64,000 bases of DNA from Bradyrhizobium sp. SRS-191 (GCF_024586915.1 NZ_JANBVS010000008.1:285973-349972), one strand, 5' to 3'. Positions 36,195 to 45,610 are shown, numbered from the stretch's first letter. Notes: generated from the letters alone by a model not told the origin. A program made the numbers and translations.

Positions 36195-37601
36195 ATGACC
36201 CGCCGCCGCCTGCTGCTCACTGCCACCGCCGTGACCGCTCTTACTGTTGCCGCCCTCGGAGCGGCTCGCGCCCGGGACGTGCCGAAAGTCGCGACGGGCT
36301 TCATCGCCAGCGTTCTGTGCTCGGAGACATTCGTCTCCGGCCTCGACCCGGACCGTGTCCTGTCCGAGACCCGGTCCGCCATGCCCGGTGCGGGCCTGCT
36401 GACCTGGGCGATGGATGTCCGCGTCGATCGCCCGGCCAAGAACGTCACCGTGACCCTGCTCGGGCTCGGCCGCAGCCGCGCGGTGTTTCGCGACGGTCTC
36501 GGCTGCCACATGGATCATGGCGAGGGTGGGGATTGGCCGACCATCCGGCCGTCGCAGCCGCAGCCGGCTCTCCTGCCGGAAATCGCTCCGCCGCATGTCG
36601 TGCCGCCGGCCACGCCTGCCCTCGCCGCAGCGCTCGACCATGCCTTTGCCGAGCCGGAGGCGCCGCCGTTCCGGCGGACGCACGCGGTCGTCGTGCTCAA
36701 GGACGGCAAGCTGATCGCCGAACGGTATGCGCCGGGCTACACGATCGAGACGCCCTTGCTCGGGTTCTCCGCGACCAAGTCGATGACCGCGACCCTGATC
36801 GGCATTCTCATCCGCCAGGGCAAGCTCGCGCTGGACGCGCCGGCGCCGGTCGCGGCTTGGCAGCGAGAGGGCGACCCGCGCCGGGCCATCACCGTCGATC
36901 ATCTCCTCCGCCACACCGCCGGGCTCGCGCTCGGCAGCTCGTTGCAGGCTTCGTTGCTGTCGGCGCTGGAGCCGGTCAACCGGATGAAATTCGTCGAGCC
37001 CGATCGGGCCGCCTACGCCGAATCCATTCCACTCGAAACCGCACCGGGCACCACCAGCAACTATCACGATGGCAACACCGTCATCCTCTCTCATCTCATC
37101 CGCGACGCCGCCGGCGGCAGTGCTTCGGATGTCCTTCGCTTCGCGCACCGCGAGCTGTTCGATCCGCTCGGCATGCGCAACGTCACCATCGAATTCGATG
37201 CCGCCGGCACGCCGGAGGGTTCGAGCCAGATGCTGGCCCCGGCGCGCGACTGGGCGCGGCTTGGCCAGCTCTATCTCGACGACGGCGTCCTCGGCGGCCG
37301 TCGTATCCTGCCCGCAGGCTGGGTCGACTATGTCGCCACTCCCACACCCGGTGCCTTCGTCGGCCTCGGCGCCGGCTTCTGGACCAATCGCGGCGACAGC
37401 TTTGGCGCCAACTACCGCATCTCCCATGGCTGGCCGCGCGATGCGTTCTTCGCCAAGGGCACGATCGGTCAATATGTCATCGTCATCCCCTCCGAGCGCC
37501 TGGTCATCGCGCGCTTCGGCCGCACCGTGAACTGGCCGCCGGAGGCCGACGGCGTGGCGCAGCTGGTGAGCGAGGTGATCGCGGCGACGCGAGGGGAATG
37601 A
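36195..37601 (+). CDS. Exported serine hydrolase, class C beta-lactamase family
   Basis: 468-residue protein. MTRRRLLLTATAVTALTVAA is a signal peptide with an Arg-rich front that could be Tat-type. The nucleophile motif is SATKSM (S-x-x-K) near residue 190, and HTAGLALGS follows. A YHDGNTVILS segment corresponds to the YxN region. It probably cleaves an ester, amide or peptidoglycan-related substrate in the periplasm. The start ATG 36195 begins the signal peptide. It follows the membrane AraC gene. Confidence 0.88.
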   Translation: MTRRRLLLTATAVTALTVAALGAARARDVPKVATGFIASVLCSETFVSGLDPDRVLSETRSAMPGAGLLTWAMDVRVDRPAKNVTVTLLGLGRSRAVFRDGLGCHMDHGEGGDWPTIRPSQPQPALLPEIAPPHVVPPATPALAAALDHAFAEPEAPPFRRTHAVVVLKDGKLIAERYAPGYTIETPLLGFSATKSMTATLIGILIRQGKLALDAPAPVAAWQREGDPRRAITVDHLLRHTAGLALGSSLQASLLSALEPVNRMKFVEPDRAAYAESIPLETAPGTTSNYHDGNTVILSHLIRDAAGGSASDVLRFAHRELFDPLGMRNVTIEFDAAGTPEGSSQMLAPARDWARLGQLYLDDGVLGGRRILPAGWVDYVATPTPGAFVGLGAGFWTNRGDSFGANYRISHGWPRDAFFAKGTIGQYVIVIPSERLVIARFGRTVNWPPEADGVAQLVSEVIAATRGE

Positions 37602-37609
37602 CGCATGCG

Positions 37610-38977
37610 CTACGTTCTCCCCAAAGCGGTGGCCTGCTCGACACGCTCGAACCGCTCCAGCGACAAGATCGCATCGGCGAAGGTTTGCGCACGGCTGCTC
37701 AGCACCGGACGGGCGAGGGTGATGAATTTGTCGCTCATCGCCTGCGCCGAGGGGAACGAGGTCGGCTCGCCCGAGGGATCGTCATGCAGGCGTTCGTGCA
37801 CGCCGTCCTCGGTTGTGATGGTGACGCGCGCGCCGAACGGATGGCTGCGGCCTTCCAATTTGTCGTCCTGCACGACGTCGAACTTGTCGGCGAGCGTATT
37901 GATCGCGTTGTCGCCGAGCCTCGTGTAGTCGTCCCAGCCGAAGCGGCCCTGGTCGAGCGCCAGCGCGCCGGTGAAGAACATCGAGAACTGGCCGCCGACG
38001 ATCGAGGTCGGATGCCGCTTGGTGCTCGCGTCGCCCGTCAAGGTGATGCCGTTGCGATGCAGGCCGATCTCGACGCGCTTGATCTGGTCGGGAGTGAGAT
38101 TGTGCTCGCGGCGCAGCGCGATGATGGCGTCGATCGCGGCGTGGGTGTAGCGGCAGCTCGGATAGGGCTTCACACCGATCTTCATCGTCTCGTAGGTCGT
38201 GCCGAGACCCGCGACCGCCTTCTCATGATGCGGCGTGTCGGTGTAGCCGACCAGCAGGCCGTGCTTGCCTTCGACGGATTCGATCGCACCGACGAAGTCG
38301 TTCTTGGCGAGCGTCGCGGCAATGACGCCGTTCATCGCGGAGGCGCCGACCTGATAGCGCTTGTTCCAGGCGCCGTTGACGAGAAACTGCAGCGATCCCG
38401 CGGCCTGGCTGCCGGAGACGCCGAACGCGTAGATCAGCTGCTGCTCGGACAATCCGAACAGTTTGCCCGCAGCGGCCGCGGCGCCATAGGTGCCGGCGGT
38501 CGCGGTCGGATGGAAGCCTCGGGCATAATGCGAGGTCGGATCGAGTGCGTTGCCGAGCCGGCAGCACACCTCGTAGCCGGCGACAATCGCGGTCAGCACC
38601 TCGCGGCCGGACGCACCGACCATCTCGCCGACGGCGAAAGCCGCCGGGACCACCGGCGCACTCGGATGCAGCGAGGAATCGGCGTGGGTGTCGTCGAAGT
38701 CGAGCGAATGCCCCATCGTGCCGTTGAGCAGCGCCGCCACCGCGGGCGTCCAGGTTCTGCCATCGCCGAACACGGTGGCTTCGCCCGCCGCATCGAGCTT
38801 CAGAGCCGCCAGCATGTTGACTACGGACGGTGTCGATTCCGCCTCGCGCCGGGCGCGGATCGCGCTGCCCAGAAAATCCAGCGTCAGCACCTTGGCGCGG
38901 TCGAGCACCTCGGGCGGGATATCGTCATATTTCAGCTCTGCGACATAGGCGGCGAGCGTTGCGGTTTCCTGGGCCAT
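37610..38977 (-). CDS. MmgE/PrpD family protein
   Basis: 455-residue protein of the 2-methylcitrate dehydratase (PrpD)-like fold. It has the N-terminal all-helical domain (LTLDFLGSAIRARR, LNGTMGHSLDFDDTH with the active-site Asp/His region) and the mixed C-terminal domain (KPYPSCRYTHAAIDAI). Related members act as dehydratases, isomerases or decarboxylases (for example cis-aconitate decarboxylase). It is not with prpB/prpC, so a propionate role is not supported. Substrate unknown. Confidence 0.9.
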   Translation of the reverse strand: MAQETATLAAYVAELKYDDIPPEVLDRAKVLTLDFLGSAIRARREAESTPSVVNMLAALKLDAAGEATVFGDGRTWTPAVAALLNGTMGHSLDFDDTHADSSLHPSAPVVPAAFAVGEMVGASGREVLTAIVAGYEVCCRLGNALDPTSHYARGFHPTATAGTYGAAAAAGKLFGLSEQQLIYAFGVSGSQAAGSLQFLVNGAWNKRYQVGASAMNGVIAATLAKNDFVGAIESVEGKHGLLVGYTDTPHHEKAVAGLGTTYETMKIGVKPYPSCRYTHAAIDAIIALRREHNLTPDQIKRVEIGLHRNGITLTGDASTKRHPTSIVGGQFSMFFTGALALDQGRFGWDDYTRLGDNAINTLADKFDVVQDDKLEGRSHPFGARVTITTEDGVHERLHDDPSGEPTSFPSAQAMSDKFITLARPVLSSRAQTFADAILSLERFERVEQATALGRT

Positions 38978-39097
38978 CGTGTTTCCTCACATCGTTGCGG
39001 CGACCGTAGGCAGACTGATTCCGCCTTTCAAGCCGGTTCCGCGCCGCGAAGAGCTGCCATGCCGGGACCGCGCTGGTCCGTTCGAGGTGAGTGACTG

Positions 39098-40240
39098 ATG
39101 CCGTCGATGAAGGAGCTGTTCGGCCGGGTGCGCGCCCGCAAGGCGCAGATGTCGCTCGCCGTCCGCGGCACGGTGGCGGCGACGCTCGCCTTTGCCATCG
39201 CCACCGCGCTCCAGCTCAAGCTGCCGCTGTGGGCGGTGCTGACCTCGCTGATCGTCACGCAAGGCAGCGTCGGGCGCTCGCTGAAGGCGACGCGCGACTA
39301 CATGTTCGGCACCATCGGCGGCGCGATCTATGGCGGCGCCATCACCGTGTTCATTCCGCATTCCGGCGAGCTGCAACTGCTGGGCATGCTGATTCTGGCG
39401 GTGACGCCGCTTGCCTTCATCGCTGCGCTCAATCCGAGTCTCAATGCCGCGACCGTCACCGCGGTGATCGTGCTGCTGGTGCCGACCATGGGTCATCTCG
39501 ACCCGCTGGGTTCGGCCGTCGATCGCGTGTTCGAGGTCGCCGTCGGCGCGCTCACCGGGCTTGCCGTGTCGTTCGTGGTGCTGCCGTCCCGCGCCCATGT
39601 GCAGATGCGTAGCGCCGCCGGACGCCTGCTCGAACTGATCGCAGCCGCTTTCACCGAGCTGCTCGCCGGCCTGTCGCGCGGCCGCGACAACGACGCGCTG
39701 CACCGGATCCAGGACGGCATCGGCACCGCTTGGGGAGAACTGAACGCCACCGGCGCCGAGGCCGAGCGCGAACGTTCTGCGCGGCTGTCGTCCGGCGCCG
39801 ACACCGGTCCGCTGCTGCGGACCATTCTGCGCTTGCGCCATGACGTCGTCATGATCGGCCGCGCCAGCGTGGTGCCGCTGCCGTCGGAGCTGCAGGCGCG
39901 CCTGTCGGGACCGGTGACGCGCGTCAGCGACGCCATCGCGGGCTATCTGCGTGGTTCTGCCGCGGCTATCCGCAACGGCTCCGGCCCGCCGGCGATCTGG
40001 CCGGTTCACGTCGCCGTCAAGGCCTATGCGGAAGCCGTGGCGGCCGTGCGCAGCGACGGACTCACGCGCGGCCTGCCCGGCGATGCCGCCGAGCGCTTCT
40101 TCGCGCTCGGCTTCTCGCTCGACCAGATGCGGCAGAACTTGATCGACCTCGAGCGCGTGGTCGCCGAGTGGGCCGGCACATCGACCGGCAAGCCGCACCG
40201 GCCGGAGCCGGTGGAGAGCTCCGATACCGCCGGAGCCTGA
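39098..40240 (+). CDS. FUSC-family membrane transporter (aromatic acid exporter-like)
   Basis: 380-residue membrane protein. Residues 15-170 hold about five to six hydrophobic segments (LAVRGTVAATLAFAIATALQ, WAVLTSLIVTQGSVGRSL and LGMLILAVTPLAFIAAL). A cytoplasmic helical region covers 170-370. This is the fusaric acid resistance/aromatic acid exporter N-terminal arrangement. The substrate is unknown. It starts downstream of the convergent MmgE gene's promoter region and faces the MATE gene end to end (2 bp apart). Confidence 0.85.
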   Translation: MPSMKELFGRVRARKAQMSLAVRGTVAATLAFAIATALQLKLPLWAVLTSLIVTQGSVGRSLKATRDYMFGTIGGAIYGGAITVFIPHSGELQLLGMLILAVTPLAFIAALNPSLNAATVTAVIVLLVPTMGHLDPLGSAVDRVFEVAVGALTGLAVSFVVLPSRAHVQMRSAAGRLLELIAAAFTELLAGLSRGRDNDALHRIQDGIGTAWGELNATGAEAERERSARLSSGADTGPLLRTILRLRHDVVMIGRASVVPLPSELQARLSGPVTRVSDAIAGYLRGSAAAIRNGSGPPAIWPVHVAVKAYAEAVAAVRSDGLTRGLPGDAAERFFALGFSLDQMRQNLIDLERVVAEWAGTSTGKPHRPEPVESSDTAGA

Positions 40241-40242
40241 CA

Positions 40243-41625
40243 TCATCGCGACAGCCGCAGGAAGCGCAGCACGAGCAGTGCGGCGTAGATCGCGGTGCCG
40301 AGCGACAGCCCGATCCAGATGCCGATCGCGCCGAGCGCAGTGTGCAGGCCCAGCCCGTAAGAGGCCGGAAAGCCGATCAGCCAATAGCCGAGCACGGCAA
40401 GCAGCAAGGGAATGCGCGTATCCTTGATGCCGCGCAACGCGCCGACCGCGATGGTCTGCAGTGCGTCGGTGATGAAGAAGGTCGTCCCGACCAGCAGCAG
40501 CGTGGCCGCGAGCGCCGCCGTCGCTGTTGCATCGGCACCGCCGGAGCCGATGAACAGCCGCACGATGTCGAACCGCGCGAGGATGATGCCGAGCGTGAAC
40601 GCGACCGCGAGGACGAAGCCGAGCAGCAGCGCCATCAGTCCGGCGCGGCGGACGCCATGTGCATCGCCGCGTCCGGCGGCATGGCCGACGCGCACGGTCG
40701 CGGCCATGCTGATGCCGAACGGCACCATGAACAGGATCGCGGTGATCTGCAGCGCGATCTGATGCGCGGCCAGCGCGGGCGTGCTGATCAGCCCCATCAG
40801 GATCGCGGCCGCCGAAAACAGGCCGTATTCGAGCAGAAAGGACAACGAGATCGGTGCGCCGATGATCAGCAACTGCCGCATCAGCGGCCAGTCGATCTGT
40901 CCCGGTCGTGCCAGGATGTGATAGTCGCGGAAGGGCGGACGCGCGACGGCAAACCATAGCCCGGCGAGAAAGGTTGCAAGATTCACCGTCGATGTCGCGA
41001 GCCCGACGCCGGTCAGGCCGAGTTGCGGAAAGCCCCAATGGCCGTAAAGCAGCGGATACACCAGCAGTGCGTTGAGCGGGATCGCCGTGAGCGTGATCCA
41101 GAGCACCGGCTCGGGGCGATTGACCGCACCCATGAAGCTGCGCAACGCCAGGAACCACAGCATCGGCGCGACGCCCCAGGCAAGGCCGGCCAGATAGTCC
41201 TGCGCGAGATGCGCCACGCCTGGCGTTTGCCCGAGCGCCAGCAGGATGGCCTCGCCGTTCAGCGCGATCAGCATGATCGGCAGCGCGATGAAAAGACCGG
41301 TCCACAGTCCCACACGCAAGGCGCGGCGGACCAGTCCGGCATCGTCAGCGCCGAATGCCTGCGCGGCCAGCGGCGCAACGGCCGACATTAGGCCCATGCC
41401 GAAGGTCGAGCCGACGAAATACACGGTACCGGACAGAGCCGCCGCCGCGACCGCATCGCCGCCGAGCCGGCCGATGAGGGCGAGGTCAGTCGACATCATC
41501 GCGATCTGCGACAATTGCGTCAGCGCCATCGGCGCGGCGAGCCGGATCGTCTCCCAGAGTTCGAGGGCGAGCGGTGGTGCCGGCGCTTCCGGCGGCGCGG
41601 TCTCGGTTCCAATGCTGCGGGTCAT
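40243..41625 (-). CDS. MATE-family efflux transporter
   Basis: 460-residue, 12-helix transporter. It has the MATE opening LWETIRLAAPMALTQLSQIAMMSTD and the repeated half (AATVRVGHAAGRGDAHGVRR), plus GAMLLGF-like loops. It probably exports cationic drugs or metabolites with Na+ or H+; the substrate is not evident. ATG 41625 is chosen because the frame beyond it overlaps nothing conserved. It is convergent with the FUSC gene, 2 bp apart. Confidence 0.92.
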   Translation of the reverse strand: MTRSIGTETAPPEAPAPPLALELWETIRLAAPMALTQLSQIAMMSTDLALIGRLGGDAVAAAALSGTVYFVGSTFGMGLMSAVAPLAAQAFGADDAGLVRRALRVGLWTGLFIALPIMLIALNGEAILLALGQTPGVAHLAQDYLAGLAWGVAPMLWFLALRSFMGAVNRPEPVLWITLTAIPLNALLVYPLLYGHWGFPQLGLTGVGLATSTVNLATFLAGLWFAVARPPFRDYHILARPGQIDWPLMRQLLIIGAPISLSFLLEYGLFSAAAILMGLISTPALAAHQIALQITAILFMVPFGISMAATVRVGHAAGRGDAHGVRRAGLMALLLGFVLAVAFTLGIILARFDIVRLFIGSGGADATATAALAATLLLVGTTFFITDALQTIAVGALRGIKDTRIPLLLAVLGYWLIGFPASYGLGLHTALGAIGIWIGLSLGTAIYAALLVLRFLRLSR

Positions 41626-41824
41626 GGGCGCGGCTATAGCAGCCTTGGCGAGCGCATGCACATCACCGCGGCATGTTTCACGGCATGGCCGTGCGGCGTG
41701 TGGGCGCAGTTTGGCCTGGGTATCGACGATCATGTTTCGCGTCGCATCTTGTCGCCCGCGGCTCCGCGGTCTCGCGGCGCGTTTCGCGCCCGAGCTCTAC
41801 CGGATCGGCGGCCCTCGGAAGTGA

Positions 41825-42189
41825 GAGGGCGCAGGGAAGGCCGGGTGCTTGACCACACCCATGGCCCGCCTGCAAAAGAAGTAGCAGGCGGCAGTCACCA
41901 CAGGTGGGCCGCACAACCGGCCTTCCCTGCGCAATGGTTGGAACGGCTATACGTACTCTCCTCGGTGCGCCGGGCTTGTTGGCCACCGTCACCCGCGGAT
42001 CGCCCGCCGGCTTGACCTCAGCGTCGGGAGGCCAGGACCATACGATTTCGCCGTATGCGACGTCTCATTCGTCCACGTACCAGCCTCGGGGCGCTACCCA
42101 AGTGCACGCTGTGAGCCGCCGCATCCATCGCATCCCACCCTCAACGGTCCGTGACGATCGCGAAGCGTCCCTCTCATGAGGACGGGATG
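41825..42189 (-). repeat. About 365-bp dispersed intergenic element, copy B
   Basis: On the minus strand it begins CATCCCGTCCTCATG (42189-42175) and ends with CCGGCCTTCCCTGCGCCCTC (41844-41825). It shares block order with copy A at 32283-32633, but sequence between blocks differs and reading frames are not kept. It lies between the MATE gene and the immunity-like cluster. Confidence 0.72.
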
Positions 42190-42286
42190 GGTGTAGTATT
42201 TCTGAAGTTCGGAAATAAAGCAAGCGAAAATTCTGAAAAGCGGTAGTCAACCCGCTGGGGGCTTGGCTGAGCTGGCCTTGCCAGCC

Positions 42287-42745
42287 TCAGCCATCCATGC
42301 GGGCGACGAGCGCTTCTGCGCCACGGAGCTCTACGACCAATATGTGGTTCGGATCGGTCCGCGAGTCGAACGACATCTCCCACTCGGCCGGGCCCTCCAT
42401 CGGAGCCGGAATCGAAAAGCTGGTCAGCATAAATTCCGCCTCGAACGGAACGTCGATCGATCTTCGAAACCACCGCTCATACCTGGGCCGTGCGACCTGA
42501 GGGACATTTCCCATGATCTCGACGTAGTGGTGCTTGACCCATGCGAAGAACTCGCGCTGTTGTGCATTGGGCGGCTGCCGTTCGCCGGGGGCGTCGATGA
42601 AGAGCTCGATTTCGACTCCCGTGGGCGAGAATAGCCGCCTCGCTTCCCAGTAGGATCCCATGGAGACGAGGCGCCCGAAGAACGCGTCATCGATTTTGAG
42701 TGGCTTGCCGATCAACCTCGAAAGCCACTTGCGTACCAGCCCCAT
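42287..42745 (-). CDS. Hypothetical protein, possible immunity-type protein
   Basis: 152-residue soluble protein I do not recognise with certainty. Visible features are KIDDAFFGRLVSMGSYWEARRLF, TGVEIELFIDAPGERQPP and a central helix AQQREFFAWVKHHYVEIM. The start of that arrangement (D-x-x-F-G-x-L, W-E, F-x-G/T-x-x-V-x-V) is weakly similar to DUF2262/DUF6985-type immunity-like proteins. It is the third of three tandem minus-strand genes with HEAT and DUF5071 proteins. Start ATG 42745. Confidence 0.65.
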   Translation of the reverse strand: MGLVRKWLSRLIGKPLKIDDAFFGRLVSMGSYWEARRLFSPTGVEIELFIDAPGERQPPNAQQREFFAWVKHHYVEIMGNVPQVARPRYERWFRRSIDVPFEAEFMLTSFSIPAPMEGPAEWEMSFDSRTDPNHILVVELRGAEALVARMDG

Positions 42746-42787
42746 TGTCTTTGCCTCGGCTGTCCCGCCAGTGCTCGATGGTCAAGA

Positions 42788-43181
42788 CTACCCGAAATGC
42801 ACGAGGACGTCGCGCGCCTGATGGTCGAGCTCTTCCTGTCGTTCGCTCTCCGTCGGCGCATGACAGAGGCGCGCCAGCTCCGGGCGGAATTGCGCGGCGA
42901 CATCCTCCGGAAGCGACGGCATGATCCAGCCGAGGATCCAATACTTCCAGGCCTGATCGTCCGATCTCAGGACATGCCAGATGTGCGGCGCCATGGGGGC
43001 GCCGATCGCGGCAAGGAACGGCGCGAGAATGTGAGCCACGGGCCAATTGCCGTCCTGCAGCCATGCCGTCAGCTGCGGCAGGATCGGGGCAACGGTGGGA
43101 TAGCCGGCCTGGACGGCCGCGCGGGCGCGATCGAGGTCATGCTTGCTGCGTGGAACGAGATCGTGGACGTACGTCCTGCAT
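42788..43181 (-). pseudogene. DUF5071-like protein, apparent frameshift near its start
   Basis: A frame ending at 42788 encodes a complete DUF5071-type domain: LVPRSKHDLDRARAAV, LTAWLQDGNWPVAHIL, VLRSDDQAWKYWIL and LCHAPTESERQEELD. It has no start codon before the upstream gene's TAG (43195-43193), which is in the same frame. The only ATG nearby (43181) is one base out of frame. Removing one base around 43166-43178 would join them into about 130 residues. Family members are small, uncharacterised proteins, some near immunity genes. Confidence 0.7.
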
Positions 43182-43192
43182 GGGGGCCTCGG

Positions 43193-43876
43193 CTAGCGGC
43201 GCTCTATGCCGACGGCATCGGAATTGTCGTCATCCGAGCGACGCGCGCGGAGCGTGGTGATGGCCTTCTCCGCCGCCTTCCGAACATGGCCGTCGCGATC
43301 GGCGCACAGCGTGTCCATGATGGGAATCGTCGTTGGGGCGCCGAACGCGGCGGCCAGTTCGCACGCCCATACGCGATGCCGAGGCAGGTCGTCGCCGCGC
43401 AAATCCTCGAACAGCTGCTGCCAATCGGCGGCCGTGGCCTGTGCGCGCAACACCCATGCGGCCTCGCGCTTCACTGCCAGATCGGCATCGCAATTGTAGA
43501 TGCGATGGACCGCTTCAAAGTCCGTTGGCCGCCAGATCGTGCCCAGCGCTCGGATAGCGACTTGTCGCGTGGCTGGGGACCGGGTGCGCAGCAAGCGCGC
43601 CACGGCGTCGTGGGCCTCATTCCATGCCCAGTCTTTGATGACCTCGCAGCTTGCGCGCACGACATAGTCGGACGTGTCGGTGAGTGCGGTCAAGACGACG
43701 TCGCGCAGGCCCTGCCCGTTCGGGTGCCGGCCGATGATCTCGATCGCGGTTCGACGGATGAACTGGTCGGCGTCGGCTGCCGCTGTGCGCAAGATCGCCA
43801 GCGACGCGGCGTCGTCGCGCGTCACCAGCGCGCGGAGCGCGTCGTGCGTGACCGAAGCTAAGCAGACACCTGTCAT
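43193..43876 (-). CDS. HEAT-repeat protein
   Basis: About 227 residues from ATG 43876 (237 from GTG 43906). It is built of repeated helix pairs of about 30 residues: IRRTAIEIIGRHPNG, VVRASCEVIKDWAWN, TRQVAIRALGTIW, VKREAAWVLRAQA and VRKAAEKAITTL. HEAT repeats bind proteins or nucleic acids. It ends 12 bp before the ATG of the DUF5071 gene, so the two are probably in one transcript. Neither start has a good ribosome-binding site. Confidence 0.75.
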   Translation of the reverse strand: MTGVCLASVTHDALRALVTRDDAASLAILRTAAADADQFIRRTAIEIIGRHPNGQGLRDVVLTALTDTSDYVVRASCEVIKDWAWNEAHDAVARLLRTRSPATRQVAIRALGTIWRPTDFEAVHRIYNCDADLAVKREAAWVLRAQATAADWQQLFEDLRGDDLPRHRVWACELAAAFGAPTTIPIMDTLCADRDGHVRKAAEKAITTLRARRSDDDNSDAVGIERR

Positions 43877-43974
43877 GATCTTGCAGAGAGTGGATGACGT
43901 CGACACGACTTTACCCGCTGATCGCGGCGTAAGGCAGGCCGTTTGTGCTATAATCAGATGTCAGGACCAGGGGG

Positions 43975-44739
43975 ATGAGCGTGCGTGGCGCGAAGGATGG
44001 CAAGTCCGGGCTCGGGGACGCGGAGAAGTCTCGGCCCGACCTCAACGCCTGGATCGAGGCGCTCGGTGCCGTGCCGGGTGGGACCGTGACCGAGGATCAG
44101 ATCCTCGCCTGGGTCGAGGGGCCGCTGCGCCGCTTCTTTCCGTTCCAGCGCTTTCTCGGCGCCTATGGCCGGCTCGTCGGCGGCCGTATCAGAATGCAAA
44201 ATCTGGTGACATCGGGTTATCCGGACGATTTCGTGGCGGGGCTCGAAGAGAGCTTCGATCTCGGCGCGCGCGGCTGCTTTGCTTGGTGGGTGCAGAACCG
44301 CGCGGCGTTCATTCTCGATCCCTCCGATCCTCCGTCATTCGCGACCGCGCGCGAGCTCGACGAGATCAGGCAGCTGTCGCTGGGTGTCGTCGCGGGGCAC
44401 GGAGTCATCGATCCCTTCGCCAGTGCCGGCACCTATCTCAGCTTTGCCGGGGTCGTGGCCGACCAGCCGCAGCAGGTTCGGATGTCTCTGAACCTGATCG
44501 CGCCGGTGCTGCACGCGCTGTTCCTTGCCACCGAGCAGGTCGCGGCGCCGCGGCTCGATCTCGGCAAGCTGACGGAGCGGCAGCGCGAGCTGGTCGATCT
44601 CGCGCTGATGGGTCTGCCGGACAAGACGATCGCGACCCGCCTCGGCATCTCCGAGCACACGGTCGGCAATCATTTCCGGGTGATCTATGAGCGGCTCGGC
44701 ATCAGCAAGCGCAGCCAGCTGATTGCAGCGCTGAAGTAG
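43975..44739 (+). CDS. LuxR-family transcriptional regulator
   Basis: 254-residue protein. The C-terminal LuxR-type HTH spans about 190-250 (LTERQRELVDLALMGLPDKT, then IATRLGISEHTVGNHFRVIYERLGI in parts). The N-terminal about 170 residues lack a clear receiver Asp or the autoinducer-binding Trp/Tyr set, so the sensor type is unknown. It is divergent from the HEAT gene, 98 bp apart. Similar sole regulators exist in Bradyrhizobium. Confidence 0.85.
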   Translation: MSVRGAKDGKSGLGDAEKSRPDLNAWIEALGAVPGGTVTEDQILAWVEGPLRRFFPFQRFLGAYGRLVGGRIRMQNLVTSGYPDDFVAGLEESFDLGARGCFAWWVQNRAAFILDPSDPPSFATARELDEIRQLSLGVVAGHGVIDPFASAGTYLSFAGVVADQPQQVRMSLNLIAPVLHALFLATEQVAAPRLDLGKLTERQRELVDLALMGLPDKTIATRLGISEHTVGNHFRVIYERLGISKRSQLIAALK

Positions 44740-44872
44740 TTGCGCCGGGGCTCACCGGGAGCCGAGCGCCCACCTAGCACGTACGTGTCATCGACGAGCG
44801 CACACGTCTGGTGCTGTCCTGGCGGCCAGAGCGGATCGCGATCATGGGATCCGCGATCCCAGGTGAGCCGCC

Positions 44873-45610
44873 ATGACCTCGCTCGTCATTCCTCCACTGC
44901 TGACCGCCGCCAGCGCCGCGGCCTTCATGACGCTCGAACGCGTCGCCCCCGGTCGCGAATTGCCGAATGCCCCCGGCTGGTATGGCCGGGCGCTGATCGT
45001 CACGCTGTCGCAGGTCGGCATCACGCTCATGACCTGCGGGCTGTGGATGCATCTCGTCGACGGCAGCTCGCTGTTTGAGTTGCGCACCCTGCGCTCGCCG
45101 ATGTTGCAGGGCTTCATCGCCTGGTTCGTCGGCACCTTCTTCTGCTACTGGTGGCACCGCATTCGCCACATGAACGGCTGGTGGCGGCTGTTTCACCAGA
45201 TCCATCATTCGCCGAGCCGCATCGAGACGGTGACGTCGTTCTACAAGCACCCGATCGAGATCCTGGCCGACGGCATGCTCGCCGCGCTCATCCTGTTCCC
45301 GCTGCTCGGCTGCTCGTTCGCGGGCGCGTTGTGGTTCAACCTGTTCGCGGCGACCGGGGAGTTCTTCTATCACGCCAACTACAAATCGCCGCGCTGGTTG
45401 AAATATTTCGTCCAGACGCCGGAGCTGCATTCGCTGCACCACGAGCTTGACGTGCACGCGGGCAACTACGGCGACCTGCCGATCTGGGACTGGCTGTTCG
45501 GGACCTATCGGGATGCTGATGAATTCGCAGCGCGCTGCGGCTTTCCGGGTCAGAGCGAGCAGCAGCTCGGGCGCATGCTGATGTTTCAGGACGTTTATCA
45601 CGATGCGTAG
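44873..45610 (+). CDS. Fatty acid hydroxylase / sterol desaturase family protein
   Basis: 245-residue membrane di-iron oxygenase. The histidine clusters are WWHRIRHMNGWW (HxxxH), LFHQIHHSPSR (HxxHH), HANY and SLHHELDVHAG. Four hydrophobic segments flank them (LIPPLLTAASAAAF, ALIVTLSQVGITLM and ALIVFPLLGCSFAGAL-like stretches). It likely hydroxylates or desaturates a lipid; the substrate is unknown. A dispersed repeat begins at its stop codon. Confidence 0.9.
   Translation: MTSLVIPPLLTAASAAAFMTLERVAPGRELPNAPGWYGRALIVTLSQVGITLMTCGLWMHLVDGSSLFELRTLRSPMLQGFIAWFVGTFFCYWWHRIRHMNGWWRLFHQIHHSPSRIETVTSFYKHPIEILADGMLAALILFPLLGCSFAGALWFNLFAATGEFFYHANYKSPRWLKYFVQTPELHSLHHELDVHAGNYGDLPIWDWLFGTYRDADEFAARCGFPGQSEQQLGRMLMFQDVYHDA

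Noticed and set aside
34845..37472. Long minus-strand frame (about 875 codons) opposite the AraC regulator and the serine hydrolase
   Set aside because: Composition is Arg/Gly/Asp/Glu-rich with no domain; shadow of the real plus-strand genes.
35063..39094. Long plus-strand frame (about 1340 codons) overlapping AraC, hydrolase and MmgE genes
   Set aside because: Extreme Arg/Ala content and no motif; a shadow frame.
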